From Candidatus Sodalis pierantonius str. SOPE (GTDB taxonomy: Bacteria > Pseudomonadota > Gammaproteobacteria > Enterobacterales > Enterobacteriaceae), in assembly GCF_000517405.1 (NCBI RefSeq), contig NZ_CP006568.1, forward strand, positions 2,666,001-2,730,000: 64,000 nt of DNA. Direction: 5' to 3'. Positions within the stretch are counted from its first letter, which is position 1, and each line of letters starts with the position of its first letter. Below are positions 20,645 to 28,042 of this stretch, piece after piece. A program made the translations under genes and the position numbers. The notes beneath the pieces were generated by a model, which was not told the origin of the DNA, searched no databases, and worked only from the letters and a program-made list of their open reading frames with translations.

Positions 20645-21244
20645 CTACTCGACGGGGCCGTTGAGCAAATGGCCCATTTTGGCGGCCTTGGTATCCAGAT
20701 AGCGGGCATTTTTCGGGTTGCGGCCAACGATAAGCGGCACGCGTTCGCTGATGTTAATGCCTGCCTTGGTCAGAATCTCGACCTTTTTGGGGTTGTTGGT
20801 CAACAACCGCACTCTTTCCACGCCCAGCAATTTGAACATGTCGGCGCACAGGGTGAAATCCCGCTCGTCGGCGGCAAAGCCGAGCTGGTGATTGGCTTCA
20901 ACCGTGTCGGCGCCCAGATCCTGAAGGGCATAGGCGCAAATTTTGTTCAATAGGCCGATATTGCGGCCTTCCTGACGGTGGTAGAGCAAAATGCCGCGTC
21001 CCTCCTCGGCGATATGGCTGAGCGCCGCCTCCAGTTGGAAGCCGCAATCGCAGCGCAGGCTGAATAGGGCGTCGCCGGTAAGGCACTCGGAATGGACCCG
21101 CGATAACACCGGCGCCGGACCGGTAATATCGCCATACACCAGGGCCAGATGGTCGTGCCCGGTGGCGATTTCCTCGAAGCCGACCATCAGGAAATCTCCC
21201 CAGGGTGTCGGCAGTTTGGCCTCTGCCACACGTTTAAGCTGCAT
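20645..21244 (-). CDS. ribA: GTP cyclohydrolase II
   Basis: RibA opens the imidazole ring of GTP, the first step of riboflavin synthesis. The zinc ligands are in HSECLTGDALFSLRCDCGFQ (Cys54, 65 and 67 in E. coli numbering). The block LLYHRQEGRNIGLLNKICAY keeps the catalytic Tyr105, and AADERDF keeps Arg128. ATG 21244 (MQLKRVAEAKLPTPWGDFLM) is the conserved start; the longer frame to 21256 adds four residues only. Position 103 is Cys where E. coli has Arg (NKIRAY), in a very conserved stretch. Otherwise normal, about 199 residues. Confidence 0.95.
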   Translation of the reverse strand: MQLKRVAEAKLPTPWGDFLMVGFEEIATGHDHLALVYGDITGPAPVLSRVHSECLTGDALFSLRCDCGFQLEAALSHIAEEGRGILLYHRQEGRNIGLLNKICAYALQDLGADTVEANHQLGFAADERDFTLCADMFKLLGVERVRLLTNNPKKVEILTKAGINISERVPLIVGRNPKNARYLDTKAAKMGHLLNGPVE

Positions 21245-21505
21245 GTTGCTCTCCAAAACTCAATGATGACGCGCATCCTACTGCTTGCCGCGGTGTTTGA
21301 CCAGCCTCCGCGCAGGGATGGGCGCCGTTCGGAATCCTCTGGGGGCTATTTTGCCATAAATTTACCCTATGACGGGATTTATTGCGGTTAATTGGCGACA
21401 AATTGTGCAACCGGTACGCCGTTAGCCGTTGTTTGGGGCACTTTCTGTTAAGCTTGCCTGCGGCCGTCGCGCACCCGGGCGGCGAACGGCAAAGAAGGAA
21501 ATTCA

Positions 21506-22264
21506 ATGGTTGAAATTGCAAAACGTACCGGCGCGGGCGCGCTGCTGCTGCTGATCATACCGCTACTCCTCTGGGTCAGCGGCTGGCAATGGCGCCCGGA
21601 AAGTGATTACCGCTGGCTCAAAGGGTGGTATTGGCTGACGCAAACCGTCACCTCGCCCTGGGGCACACTGACCAGCGCGCTGCTGATAGGCTGGTTTCTC
21701 TGGTGCCTGCGCTATCGTCTGAGGCCGGCGCTGGGGCTGGCGGTGATCTTGTCCGCTACGTTGCTCATCGGTCAGGGTATGAAGTCGTTTATCAAAGAGC
21801 GGGTGCAGGAGTCCAGGCCTTACGTGGTCTGGCTGGATAAACATTATGCGCTCAACGACCGGGCGTTTTACGCGATGCCGCGCAAGGCGCGCGCCGCGGC
21901 GTTAGCGCGGGAGCTGCAACAACAGCAACTGATTCCGCCGTGGCTACAACGTCATTGGCGCGCTGAAACCGGCTTTTCCTTTCCCTCGGGCCATACGGTT
22001 TTCGCCGCCAGCTGGGCGCTGCTGGCCGTGGGTTTGCTATGGCCGCGTCGGCATCGGGTATCTACGGTGGTGCTGATGGCGTGGGCCAGCGGCGTGATGG
22101 TTAGCCGAATGGCGCTCGGTATGCACTGGCCGCGGGATGTGGTGATGGGTATCGCCGTCGGTTGGCTGGTCATTACTCTGGCGTGTTGGCTGGTGCAGCG
22201 TTCAATCGGCGCGCTGACCCCGATACCGGAAGAAGCGCCGGATATTCGCTCGCGCAGTGAATGA
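21506..22264 (+). CDS. pgpB: Phosphatidylglycerophosphatase B, PAP2 membrane phosphatase
   Basis: PgpB dephosphorylates phosphatidylglycerol phosphate and undecaprenyl pyrophosphate in the inner membrane. The three PAP2 motifs are present: KERVQESRP (motif 1), FSFPSGHT (motif 2) and SRMALGMHWPRDV (motif 3). About six hydrophobic membrane segments are visible, the first at LLLLIIPLLLWV. 252 residues agrees with the E. coli protein. A ribosome site (aagaagga) precedes ATG 21506. Opposite orientation to ribA, as in E. coli. Confidence 0.95.
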   Translation: MVEIAKRTGAGALLLLIIPLLLWVSGWQWRPESDYRWLKGWYWLTQTVTSPWGTLTSALLIGWFLWCLRYRLRPALGLAVILSATLLIGQGMKSFIKERVQESRPYVVWLDKHYALNDRAFYAMPRKARAAALARELQQQQLIPPWLQRHWRAETGFSFPSGHTVFAASWALLAVGLLWPRRHRVSTVVLMAWASGVMVSRMALGMHWPRDVVMGIAVGWLVITLACWLVQRSIGALTPIPEEAPDIRSRSE

Positions 22265-22501
22265 CGCCGCAGGCGGGGGCGTGCCCTTAGCCGGCAAAGA
22301 GAAAAGCACCGCCAGCGGTTGGGTTTTCCCTGCGTCGGCCCTATAGTAGTTATTCAGCGTGTGCATTTATTACCGCCGCCGGGAGGGAGCGTCGCCTAGC
22401 GTAGGGTAAAATTTCCTTCATTATCGGGGAAATGGTAATTTAACCGTGTCAGATGGGCTAAGCGTCTGAACATACGACTAACACGGCTTGCAGGAAATCA
22501 T

Positions 22502-22819
22502 GTGAAATATATTCTGATAATTTTGTTGGTGCTGGTGATTTTTATCATCTCCGTTACCTTTGGCGCGTACAACGATCAGGTGGTGACCTTCAACTATCTG
22601 CTGGCTCAGAGTCAATTTCGGGTGTCAACCCTGCTCACTTCGCTGTTTGCCGCCAGCTTTGTCATCGGCTGGGTCATTTGCGGCCTGTTTTGGCTGCGCA
22701 CGCGCGTTGCCCTAATGCGGGCCGAGCGCAAAGTCAAACGGCTCGAACAGCAGCTTGCGCCGGTGGAGACGGTTTCCACCGTCCCCGCCAGTACCCCAGC
22801 CGTTGCGCCTAAGGAATAA
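22502..22819 (+). CDS. lapA: Lipopolysaccharide assembly protein A (YciS)
   Basis: A small inner-membrane protein working with LapB in control of LPS synthesis (LpxC turnover). Two membrane segments are separated by a short periplasmic loop: ILIILLVLVIFIISVTFGAY, then NYLLAQSQFRVSTLLTSLFA; the second helix continues to GWVICGLFWLR. A basic coiled tail follows (RAERKVKRLEQQL). The start is GTG 22502, with AGGAA upstream. 105 residues. It is six bases from lapB, forming an operon. Confidence 0.94.
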   Translation: MKYILIILLVLVIFIISVTFGAYNDQVVTFNYLLAQSQFRVSTLLTSLFAASFVIGWVICGLFWLRTRVALMRAERKVKRLEQQLAPVETVSTVPASTPAVAPKE

Positions 22820-22825
22820 CGCATT

Positions 22826-23995
22826 ATGTTAGAACTGCTGTTTCTGTTGCTGCCCGTGGCCGCCGCCTATGGGTGGTACATGGGGCGCAGGAGCGCGCAG
22901 CAGGATAAACAGCAGGAAGCGAACCGTCTTTCCAGGGAGTATGTGGCCGGGGTGAATTTTCTCCTGTCCAATCAGCAGGATAAGGCGGTGGACCTGTTCC
23001 TCGATATGTTGAAAGAGGACAGCAACGCCGTCGAGGCGCACCTGACGCTGGGGAACCTGTTCCGTTCCCGCGGCGAAGTCGATCGCGCCATTCGCATCCA
23101 CCAAGCGCTGATGGAGAGTACCTCGTTAACCTTTGAGCAGCGGCTGTTGGCGATTCAGCAGCTTGGTCGTGACTACATGGCGGCCGGCTTTTACGATCGC
23201 GCTGAAGACATGTTCAGCCAGTTGGTGAACGAAGACGATTTCCGGGTTGGCGCCTTAAGCCTGCTATTGCAGATCCACCAGGCGACCAGCGAATGGTCGA
23301 AGGCGATAGACGTCGCGGAAAAGTTGGTGAAGCTCGGTAAAGAGCAGCGCCGGGAAGAGATCGCCCATTTCTACTGCGAGCTGGCGCTCCAGGCCATGGG
23401 CAGCGACGATATGGATCGCGCCGTCGCGCTATTGAAAAAAGGGGCGGCGGCGGATAAAAATAGCGCACGGGTGTCCATCATGCGCGCCAGAATTTATATG
23501 GCGCAGCAAGATTACGCCGGCGCGGTCGGCGAATTGACGCGGGTGCTGGATCAGGATCGGGAAATGGTCAGCGAAACGCTGCCGATGCTGCAAGACTGTT
23601 ATCAGGCGTTGGGACATCCGGGCGCCTGGGCGGATTTTCTCAAACGCTGCGTAGAGGAGGATACCGGCTCGTCGGCGGAGCTGCTGTTGACCGATATTAT
23701 TGAGCGTGAACAAGGCCCGGAAGCGGCGCAGGGCTATATCAATCAGCAATTGCGCCAGCATCCGACGATGCGCATGTTTCACCGCCTGATGAATTTCCAC
23801 CTCAGCGAGGCGGAGGACGGTCGCGCCAAGGAGAGTTTGCAGACGCTGCGGGATATGGTCGGCGAACAGATCCACACCAAACCCCGTTACCGCTGTCAAA
23901 AATGCGGGTTCACCTCCTACAGCCTGTACTGGCACTGCCCGTCGTGTAAATCCTGGGCGTCGGTCAAGTTGATACGCGGTTTGGACGGCCAGTAA
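22826..23995 (+). CDS. lapB: Lipopolysaccharide assembly protein B (YciM)
   Basis: LapB is a membrane-anchored TPR protein that directs LpxC to FtsH. An N-terminal membrane helix (LELLFLLLPVAAAYGWYMGR) is followed by TPR repeats over about residues 35-350 (e.g. NPLLSNQQDKAVDLFLDML-like units, AHLTLGNLFRSRGEVDRAIR). The C-terminus is a rubredoxin-type metal knot: YRCQKCGFTSYSLYWHCPSC. 389 residues equals the E. coli length. Intact. Confidence 0.95.
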   Translation: MLELLFLLLPVAAAYGWYMGRRSAQQDKQQEANRLSREYVAGVNFLLSNQQDKAVDLFLDMLKEDSNAVEAHLTLGNLFRSRGEVDRAIRIHQALMESTSLTFEQRLLAIQQLGRDYMAAGFYDRAEDMFSQLVNEDDFRVGALSLLLQIHQATSEWSKAIDVAEKLVKLGKEQRREEIAHFYCELALQAMGSDDMDRAVALLKKGAAADKNSARVSIMRARIYMAQQDYAGAVGELTRVLDQDREMVSETLPMLQDCYQALGHPGAWADFLKRCVEEDTGSSAELLLTDIIEREQGPEAAQGYINQQLRQHPTMRMFHRLMNFHLSEAEDGRAKESLQTLRDMVGEQIHTKPRYRCQKCGFTSYSLYWHCPSCKSWASVKLIRGLDGQ

Positions 23996-24135
23996 CCGCT
24001 TCACGGGGTGTCCGCCACCACCGGCGGCGGGCGAGCCTATCACCGCTTCCGGGCTGGGCTTTTGCGGCGCCGGCGGGTAAAATGACGGGATGCTAACGGG
24101 CCTGCGATCGAGGGGCCGCCAACCAGAGATGTTTC

Positions 24136-24888
24136 ATGACGCGCACGATGTTATCTTCCTCTTCCTCCATTGCTCCGCAGCGGGCGGGTTCGCCGGTGAT
24201 TGTGGCGCTGGATTACGCCGATGCCCGCCAGGCGCTGGCGTTTGCCGACAAAGTGGCGCCGCAGCAATGCCGGCTGAAAATCGGCAAAGAAATGTTTACC
24301 CTGGCGGGACCGGCGCTGGTGCGCGACCTGCAACAGCGCGGGTTCGACGTTTTCCTGGACCTGAAATTCCACGATATTCCCAATACGGTGGCCAAAGCGG
24401 TCAGCGCGGCGGCGGCGCTGGGGGTCTGGATGGTCAACGTTCACGCCAGCAGCGGCGAACGTATGATGACGGCGGCGCGGGAGGCGCTGGTGCCGTTTGG
24501 GGCTGACGCGCCCACGCTTATCGCCGTCACGGTGCTCACCAGTATGAATGATGACGATCTGAGAGGGATAGGCATTGCCGGCAGCGCGTCCGATCACGCC
24601 GTGCGGCTGGCTGTGCTGGCCAAAAAATGCGGCCTGGACGGCGTGGTCTGTTCCGCCTGGGAAGCCGCGCGGCTGAAAATCGACTGCGGCGCGGCCTTCC
24701 AACTGGTGACGCCGGGGATACGGCCCGCCGGAAGCGACGCCGGGGATCAGCGCAGGGTGATGACGCCGCAGCAGGCGGGGGTGGATTATATGGTGATCGG
24801 GCGTCCGATTACCCAGGCGGCTGACCCCTCTGCCGCTCTGGCGGCTATCCTTCAGGAATTATATGTCGGAGCGGCCCATGGCGAATGA
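24136..24888 (+). CDS. pyrF: Orotidine 5'-phosphate decarboxylase
   Basis: PyrF makes UMP from OMP. The catalytic loop FLDLKFHDIPNTVAKAV has the Asp-Lys-Asp array. The substrate motifs VIVALDYADARQAL, RLKIGKEMF, VNVHASSGERMM and VTPGIRP are present, with DYMVIGRPIT near the end. 250 residues from ATG 24136; ATG 24148 (MLSSSSSIAP) is a possible alternative. The C-terminus overlaps the start of yciH by eleven bases, as expected for this gene pair. Intact. Confidence 0.95.
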   Translation: MTRTMLSSSSSIAPQRAGSPVIVALDYADARQALAFADKVAPQQCRLKIGKEMFTLAGPALVRDLQQRGFDVFLDLKFHDIPNTVAKAVSAAAALGVWMVNVHASSGERMMTAAREALVPFGADAPTLIAVTVLTSMNDDDLRGIGIAGSASDHAVRLAVLAKKCGLDGVVCSAWEAARLKIDCGAAFQLVTPGIRPAGSDAGDQRRVMTPQQAGVDYMVIGRPITQAADPSAALAAILQELYVGAAHGE

Positions 24889-25200
24889 AAACCGGCTGGT
24901 GTATTCCACCGACGGCGGGCGCATCAAAGCCGACGACCCCCCGCTAGGCGTTCGTCGGGGGACGGCATCGTGCGTTTGCAGCGTCAGATCAGCGGCCGAA
25001 AAGGCAAAGGGGTGTGTTTGATTACCGGCCTGGATTGGGACGATGCCGCGCTGCAAACGCTGGCCAGCGAGCTGAAAAAGAGATGCGGTACCGGCGTGGC
25101 GGTGAAAGAGGGCGTAATTGAAATCCAGGGCGATAAACGCGACCTGTTAAAACAGTTATTGGAAGCGCGCGGCCTAAAGGTCAAGCTGGCGGGCGGCTAA
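24878..25200 (+). pseudogene. yciH: SUI1/eIF1-like protein YciH, frameshifted
   Basis: YciH is a bacterial SUI1-fold protein thought to affect start-codon selection. ATG 24878 begins MANENRLVYSTDGGRIKADD, equal to the YciH N-terminus. Near 24945-24960, around a GGGGG run, the frame shifts. The SUI1 domain follows in another frame: DGIVRLQRQISGRKGKGVCL, ITGLDWDD, LKKRCGTGVAVKEGVIEIQG and DKRDLL… to LKVKLAGG at 25200. The domain itself is complete, so an internally started product (for example the GTG in GIV) is conceivable but has no ribosome site that I can see. Confidence 0.85.
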
Positions 25201-25275
25201 ACGGGCGCGCCCGCCTGACGCGCTATCCCAAGCGTGGCAGGTGGCGATGAGGATAGGCTTACCGGCTAACGGCTA

Positions 25276-25428
25276 TTAATCGACCTGATGGCCGATAATC
25301 CCGCCGACGGCGGCGCCGATAGCGGTGTTGCGATCGCGTTTCGACCAATTCGAGCACGCGCTCAGCGATAAAGCGAGGGTGACCGCCAGCGCCGTGGCGG
25401 CAATGCGTTTAGAGATTGAGCTCATCAT
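25276..25428 (-). CDS. osmB: Osmotically inducible lipoprotein B, shortened
   Basis: The 50-residue minus-strand frame has a lipoprotein signal (AATALAVTLALSLSACSNWS, lipobox LSAC) and SKRDRNTAIGAAVGGIIGHQ at the C-terminus. E. coli OsmB has 72 residues; the 22 or so missing here are the glycine-rich 2TM segment between NTAIGA and the final AVGGVIGHQ. This looks like an in-frame deletion between repeated GxxxG units. Start ATG 25428 with GGAGAAC upstream. It may still be made and lipidated; function uncertain. Too short for many gene finders. Confidence 0.88.
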   Translation of the reverse strand: MMSSISKRIAATALAVTLALSLSACSNWSKRDRNTAIGAAVGGIIGHQVD

Positions 25429-25470
25429 CACGTTCTCCATAGTACGGTGTTATATTGAATTACCTTGAAA

Positions 25471-25480
25471 TAATTATAGA
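25471..25480 (-). promoter_or_regulatory. Candidate sigma-S-type -10 element of osmB
   Basis: On the minus strand CTATAATTA resembles the sigma-S extended -10 (CTATACTTA) and lies about 45 bases before the osmB start. osmB is RpoS-dependent in E. coli, which supports the call. Confidence 0.4.
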
Positions 25481-25708
25481 CTTATCTGCAACATTTAGCT
25501 TGTTCAGGGTTTAATAAAAAAGCCTACTTTTCAATATATTACCCATTTCCCCTAGGTTAAATAATCCGAAATATCTCCCCTGTCTCCAGGCTGATACGTT
25601 TCCCGACGGTCCGATAGCAGATCCATGCCCGATCTTCAGCCGGTTTACCCATACCGGACCGGCGCAGCGGACCGGACAATAGCCTTATCGTGGGATAAGG
25701 AGAACGCG

Positions 25709-26395
25709 ATGCTAAACAGTCTGAAACAACAGGTGCTGGAGGCGAATTTGGCGCTGTCGCAGCATCAGCTGGTCACCTTTACCTGGGGTAATGTCAGCGC
25801 GGTGGACCGCTCAGCCGGTCTGATGGTGATCAAACCGTCAGGGGTCGACTATAGCGCCATGACCCTTGAGGATATGGTCGTGGTGGAGTTGGCAAGCGGC
25901 CGGCGGGTGGAAGGCCGGCGCAAACCCTCATCGGACAGCGATACCCACCGAGCCCTCTATTTGGCGTTCGAGGCGTTGGGCGGCATTGTCCACACTCACT
26001 CCCGCCACGTCACCATCTGGGCGCAGGCGGGGCGCGATCTTCCCGCCTGGGGTACCACCCATGCCGATTATTTTTATGGTGCTGTCCCCTGTACCCGACT
26101 GATGACGGACGCCGAGATCAACGGTCGATATGAATGGGAAACCGGACAGGTGATTATCGAGACCTTTCGCCACTGGGAGCTCGATCCGGCGGCGGTGCTG
26201 GTCAATGCTCACGGTCCATTCGCCTGGGGGAGCGATGCGAAGAACGCGGTACATAATGCCGTGGTGCTTGAAGAAATCGCCTACATGGGGATTTTTTCCC
26301 ACCAGCTCAGCCCAGAACTGTCGGCCATCCAGCGCAGCTTGCTGGTGAAACACTATCTGCGTAAGCACGGCAAAGATGCCTATTACGATCAATAA
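25709..26395 (+). CDS. araD: L-ribulose-5-phosphate 4-epimerase (AraD family)
   Basis: A class II aldolase-fold epimerase joining L-arabinose or related catabolism to xylulose 5-phosphate. From ATG 25709 (ribosome site aaggag) it starts MLNSLKQQVLEANLALSQHQ. It has TWGNVSAVDR, VIKPSGVDYSAMT, KPSSDSDTHRALY and the zinc ligands in GGIVHTHSRHVTIWAQAG, then TTHADYFYGAVPCTRLM, NAHGPFAWG and KHYLRKHGKDAYY. SRHxTIWAQAG favours AraD over UlaF/SgbE. 228 residues, 3-4 fewer than E. coli in a loop near FRHWELD. araA and araB are not nearby, so it may serve another pentose route. Confidence 0.85.
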   Translation: MLNSLKQQVLEANLALSQHQLVTFTWGNVSAVDRSAGLMVIKPSGVDYSAMTLEDMVVVELASGRRVEGRRKPSSDSDTHRALYLAFEALGGIVHTHSRHVTIWAQAGRDLPAWGTTHADYFYGAVPCTRLMTDAEINGRYEWETGQVIIETFRHWELDPAAVLVNAHGPFAWGSDAKNAVHNAVVLEEIAYMGIFSHQLSPELSAIQRSLLVKHYLRKHGKDAYYDQ

Positions 26396-26886
26396 TCGAT
26401 GCCTGCACGGTCCGCCACGGGATGATGACACCGTGGCGCGTGCCCGGCGCCAACAGGGGATCGCGTCCTCCATCGGTGGGTACCGGTGTTCGCCGGGCAC
26501 GTTGGTGCGGCAACGGCAACTCGGCGCGAGTGGGGCGCTAAAAGCGTCACGGTTGCCATGGCTTCACGCTAACCCTTTTCTGAGCGGTGTAGTAGCGAAC
26601 CGCCGCCACGTCTGCATGACCTTGCATACACTCCCATTCTCCCTGACGACCCCCTGCGCGGTAGGCGTTGTTGCCGTTATGGCGGGCGGAAGTCGCACCC
26701 GCCAGCGCTTTTAATAAAATAACGTATTTTAAAAACAGAAACATTATTTCAATTATTCGGACGCTCACTGTTTCCGCCCTGATTTGCGGCTATTTTAAGC
26801 CTACATTTCCTCCGTCCGCCGGGGGAGTCCGGCCAGCGACTGGCCATACCGCCCACGGGCGGCCTCTGAGATAAGGTGGGATCAGA
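26396..26886. other. Intergenic region between araD-type gene and kdgT
   Basis: About 490 bases. I see no gene remnant. The E. coli genes at this place (yciT, yciZ, gmr) are absent. The AT-rich part at 26710-26770 is a likely promoter zone for kdgT, but no operator could be identified. Confidence 0.4.
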
Positions 26887-27906
26887 ATGCAAATCAAACG
26901 TGCTATCGATAAAATCCCGGGCGGTATGATGCTTGTTCCGCTGTTCCTCGGCGCGCTATGCCACACATTTGCGCCGGGTGCCGGCAGCTATTTCGGCTCA
27001 TTTACCAATGGCCTTATCACCGGTACCGTGCCGATACTGGCTATCTGGTTTTTTTGCATGGGCGCGTCCATCAAGTTGAGCGCCGCCGGTACCGTGTTGC
27101 GCAAGTCCGGCACGCTGGTGGTGACCAAAATCGCGGTGGCCTGGCTGGCGGCGGCGATCGCCTCGCGGTTTTTGCCCGACAACGGCGTGGAGGTCGGCTT
27201 TTTTGCCGGGCTGTCGACGCTGGCGCTGGTGGCATCAATGGACATGACCAACGGCGGCTTGTACGCTTCCATCATGCAGCAGTACGGCAGCAAGGAAGAG
27301 GCAGGGGCCTTTGTGCTGATGTCGTTGGAGTCCGGGCCGCTGATGACTATGGTTATCATCGGCACGGCGGGTATCGCCTCTTTTGAGCCGCAGGTGTTCG
27401 TCGGCGCGGTCTTACCCTTTATTATTGGTTTCGTGCTGGGCAATCTGGACTCGGCGCTGCGGGAATTTTTCTCCAGCGCGGTACAGCCACTGATCCCTTT
27501 CTTTGCCTTCGCGCTGGGCAATACCATCAATCTGGCGGTGATTGCCCATACCGGGTTGCTGGGCATTCTGTTGGGCCTGTTGGTGATAGTGATTACGGGT
27601 ATCCCGCTGATTCTGGCCGACCGCTTCATTGGCGGCTGCGACGGAACCGCCGGCATTGCCGCCTCCAGTACCGCCGGCGCGACGGTGGCGACGCCGGCGA
27701 TTATTGCCGGCATGGCCCTGCAATTTGCGGCGATGGCGCCGGCGGCCACCGCGCTGATGGCAACCTCGGTGATAGTCATCTCGATTCTGGTGCCGGTCAT
27801 TACCGCGCTTTACTCCCGCCGCGTTAAGCGGGGTCTGCCGGCCACGGCGGGCGATAACCAGGGGATGAACGGCGGGGCGACCGGCGCCGACCGTATGGTT
27901 CCTTGA
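26887..27906 (+). CDS. kdgT: 2-keto-3-deoxygluconate permease
   Basis: KdgT is a proton symporter for 2-keto-3-deoxygluconate, a pectin and uronate breakdown product. It opens MQIKRAIDKIPGGMMLVPLF with the family motif KIPGGxMxVP. The protein is about ten hydrophobic helices, with ALVASMDMTNGGLYASIMQQ, SLESGPLMTMV and GCDGTAGIAASSTAGATVAT. 339 residues is slightly longer than usual because of a polar tail. Ribosome site aaggtggg. Isolated from other pectin genes here; eda at 61202 could process the product after phosphorylation. Confidence 0.93.
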   Translation: MQIKRAIDKIPGGMMLVPLFLGALCHTFAPGAGSYFGSFTNGLITGTVPILAIWFFCMGASIKLSAAGTVLRKSGTLVVTKIAVAWLAAAIASRFLPDNGVEVGFFAGLSTLALVASMDMTNGGLYASIMQQYGSKEEAGAFVLMSLESGPLMTMVIIGTAGIASFEPQVFVGAVLPFIIGFVLGNLDSALREFFSSAVQPLIPFFAFALGNTINLAVIAHTGLLGILLGLLVIVITGIPLILADRFIGGCDGTAGIAASSTAGATVATPAIIAGMALQFAAMAPAATALMATSVIVISILVPVITALYSRRVKRGLPATAGDNQGMNGGATGADRMVP

Positions 27907-27975
27907 CCGGGCCACGGCGGGCGCGTTTGCGGATGTCGTGCGGGCGCGCGTTTATCCTCTGGCCACAGGGTCGAG

Positions 27976-28007
27976 CGAAAAACAAACGCACCGCCTGGGC
28001 GGTGCGT
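27976..28007 (-). terminator. rnb terminator
   Basis: On the minus strand a 10-bp stem ACGCACCGCC/GGCGGTGCGT is followed by a T-rich tail (TTTGTTTTT). It lies 36 bases after the rnb stop. Reading on the plus strand gives no T-run, so it serves rnb, not kdgT. Confidence 0.85.
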
Positions 28008-28042
28008 TAAGGAGGGCCGCCGGCGCGGCGCCGGCGGGCGGT

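Noticed and set aside
26988..27800. 270-codon minus-strand frame opposite kdgT
   Set aside because: Shadow of a high-GC membrane protein gene; low-complexity Ala/Pro/Ser composition.
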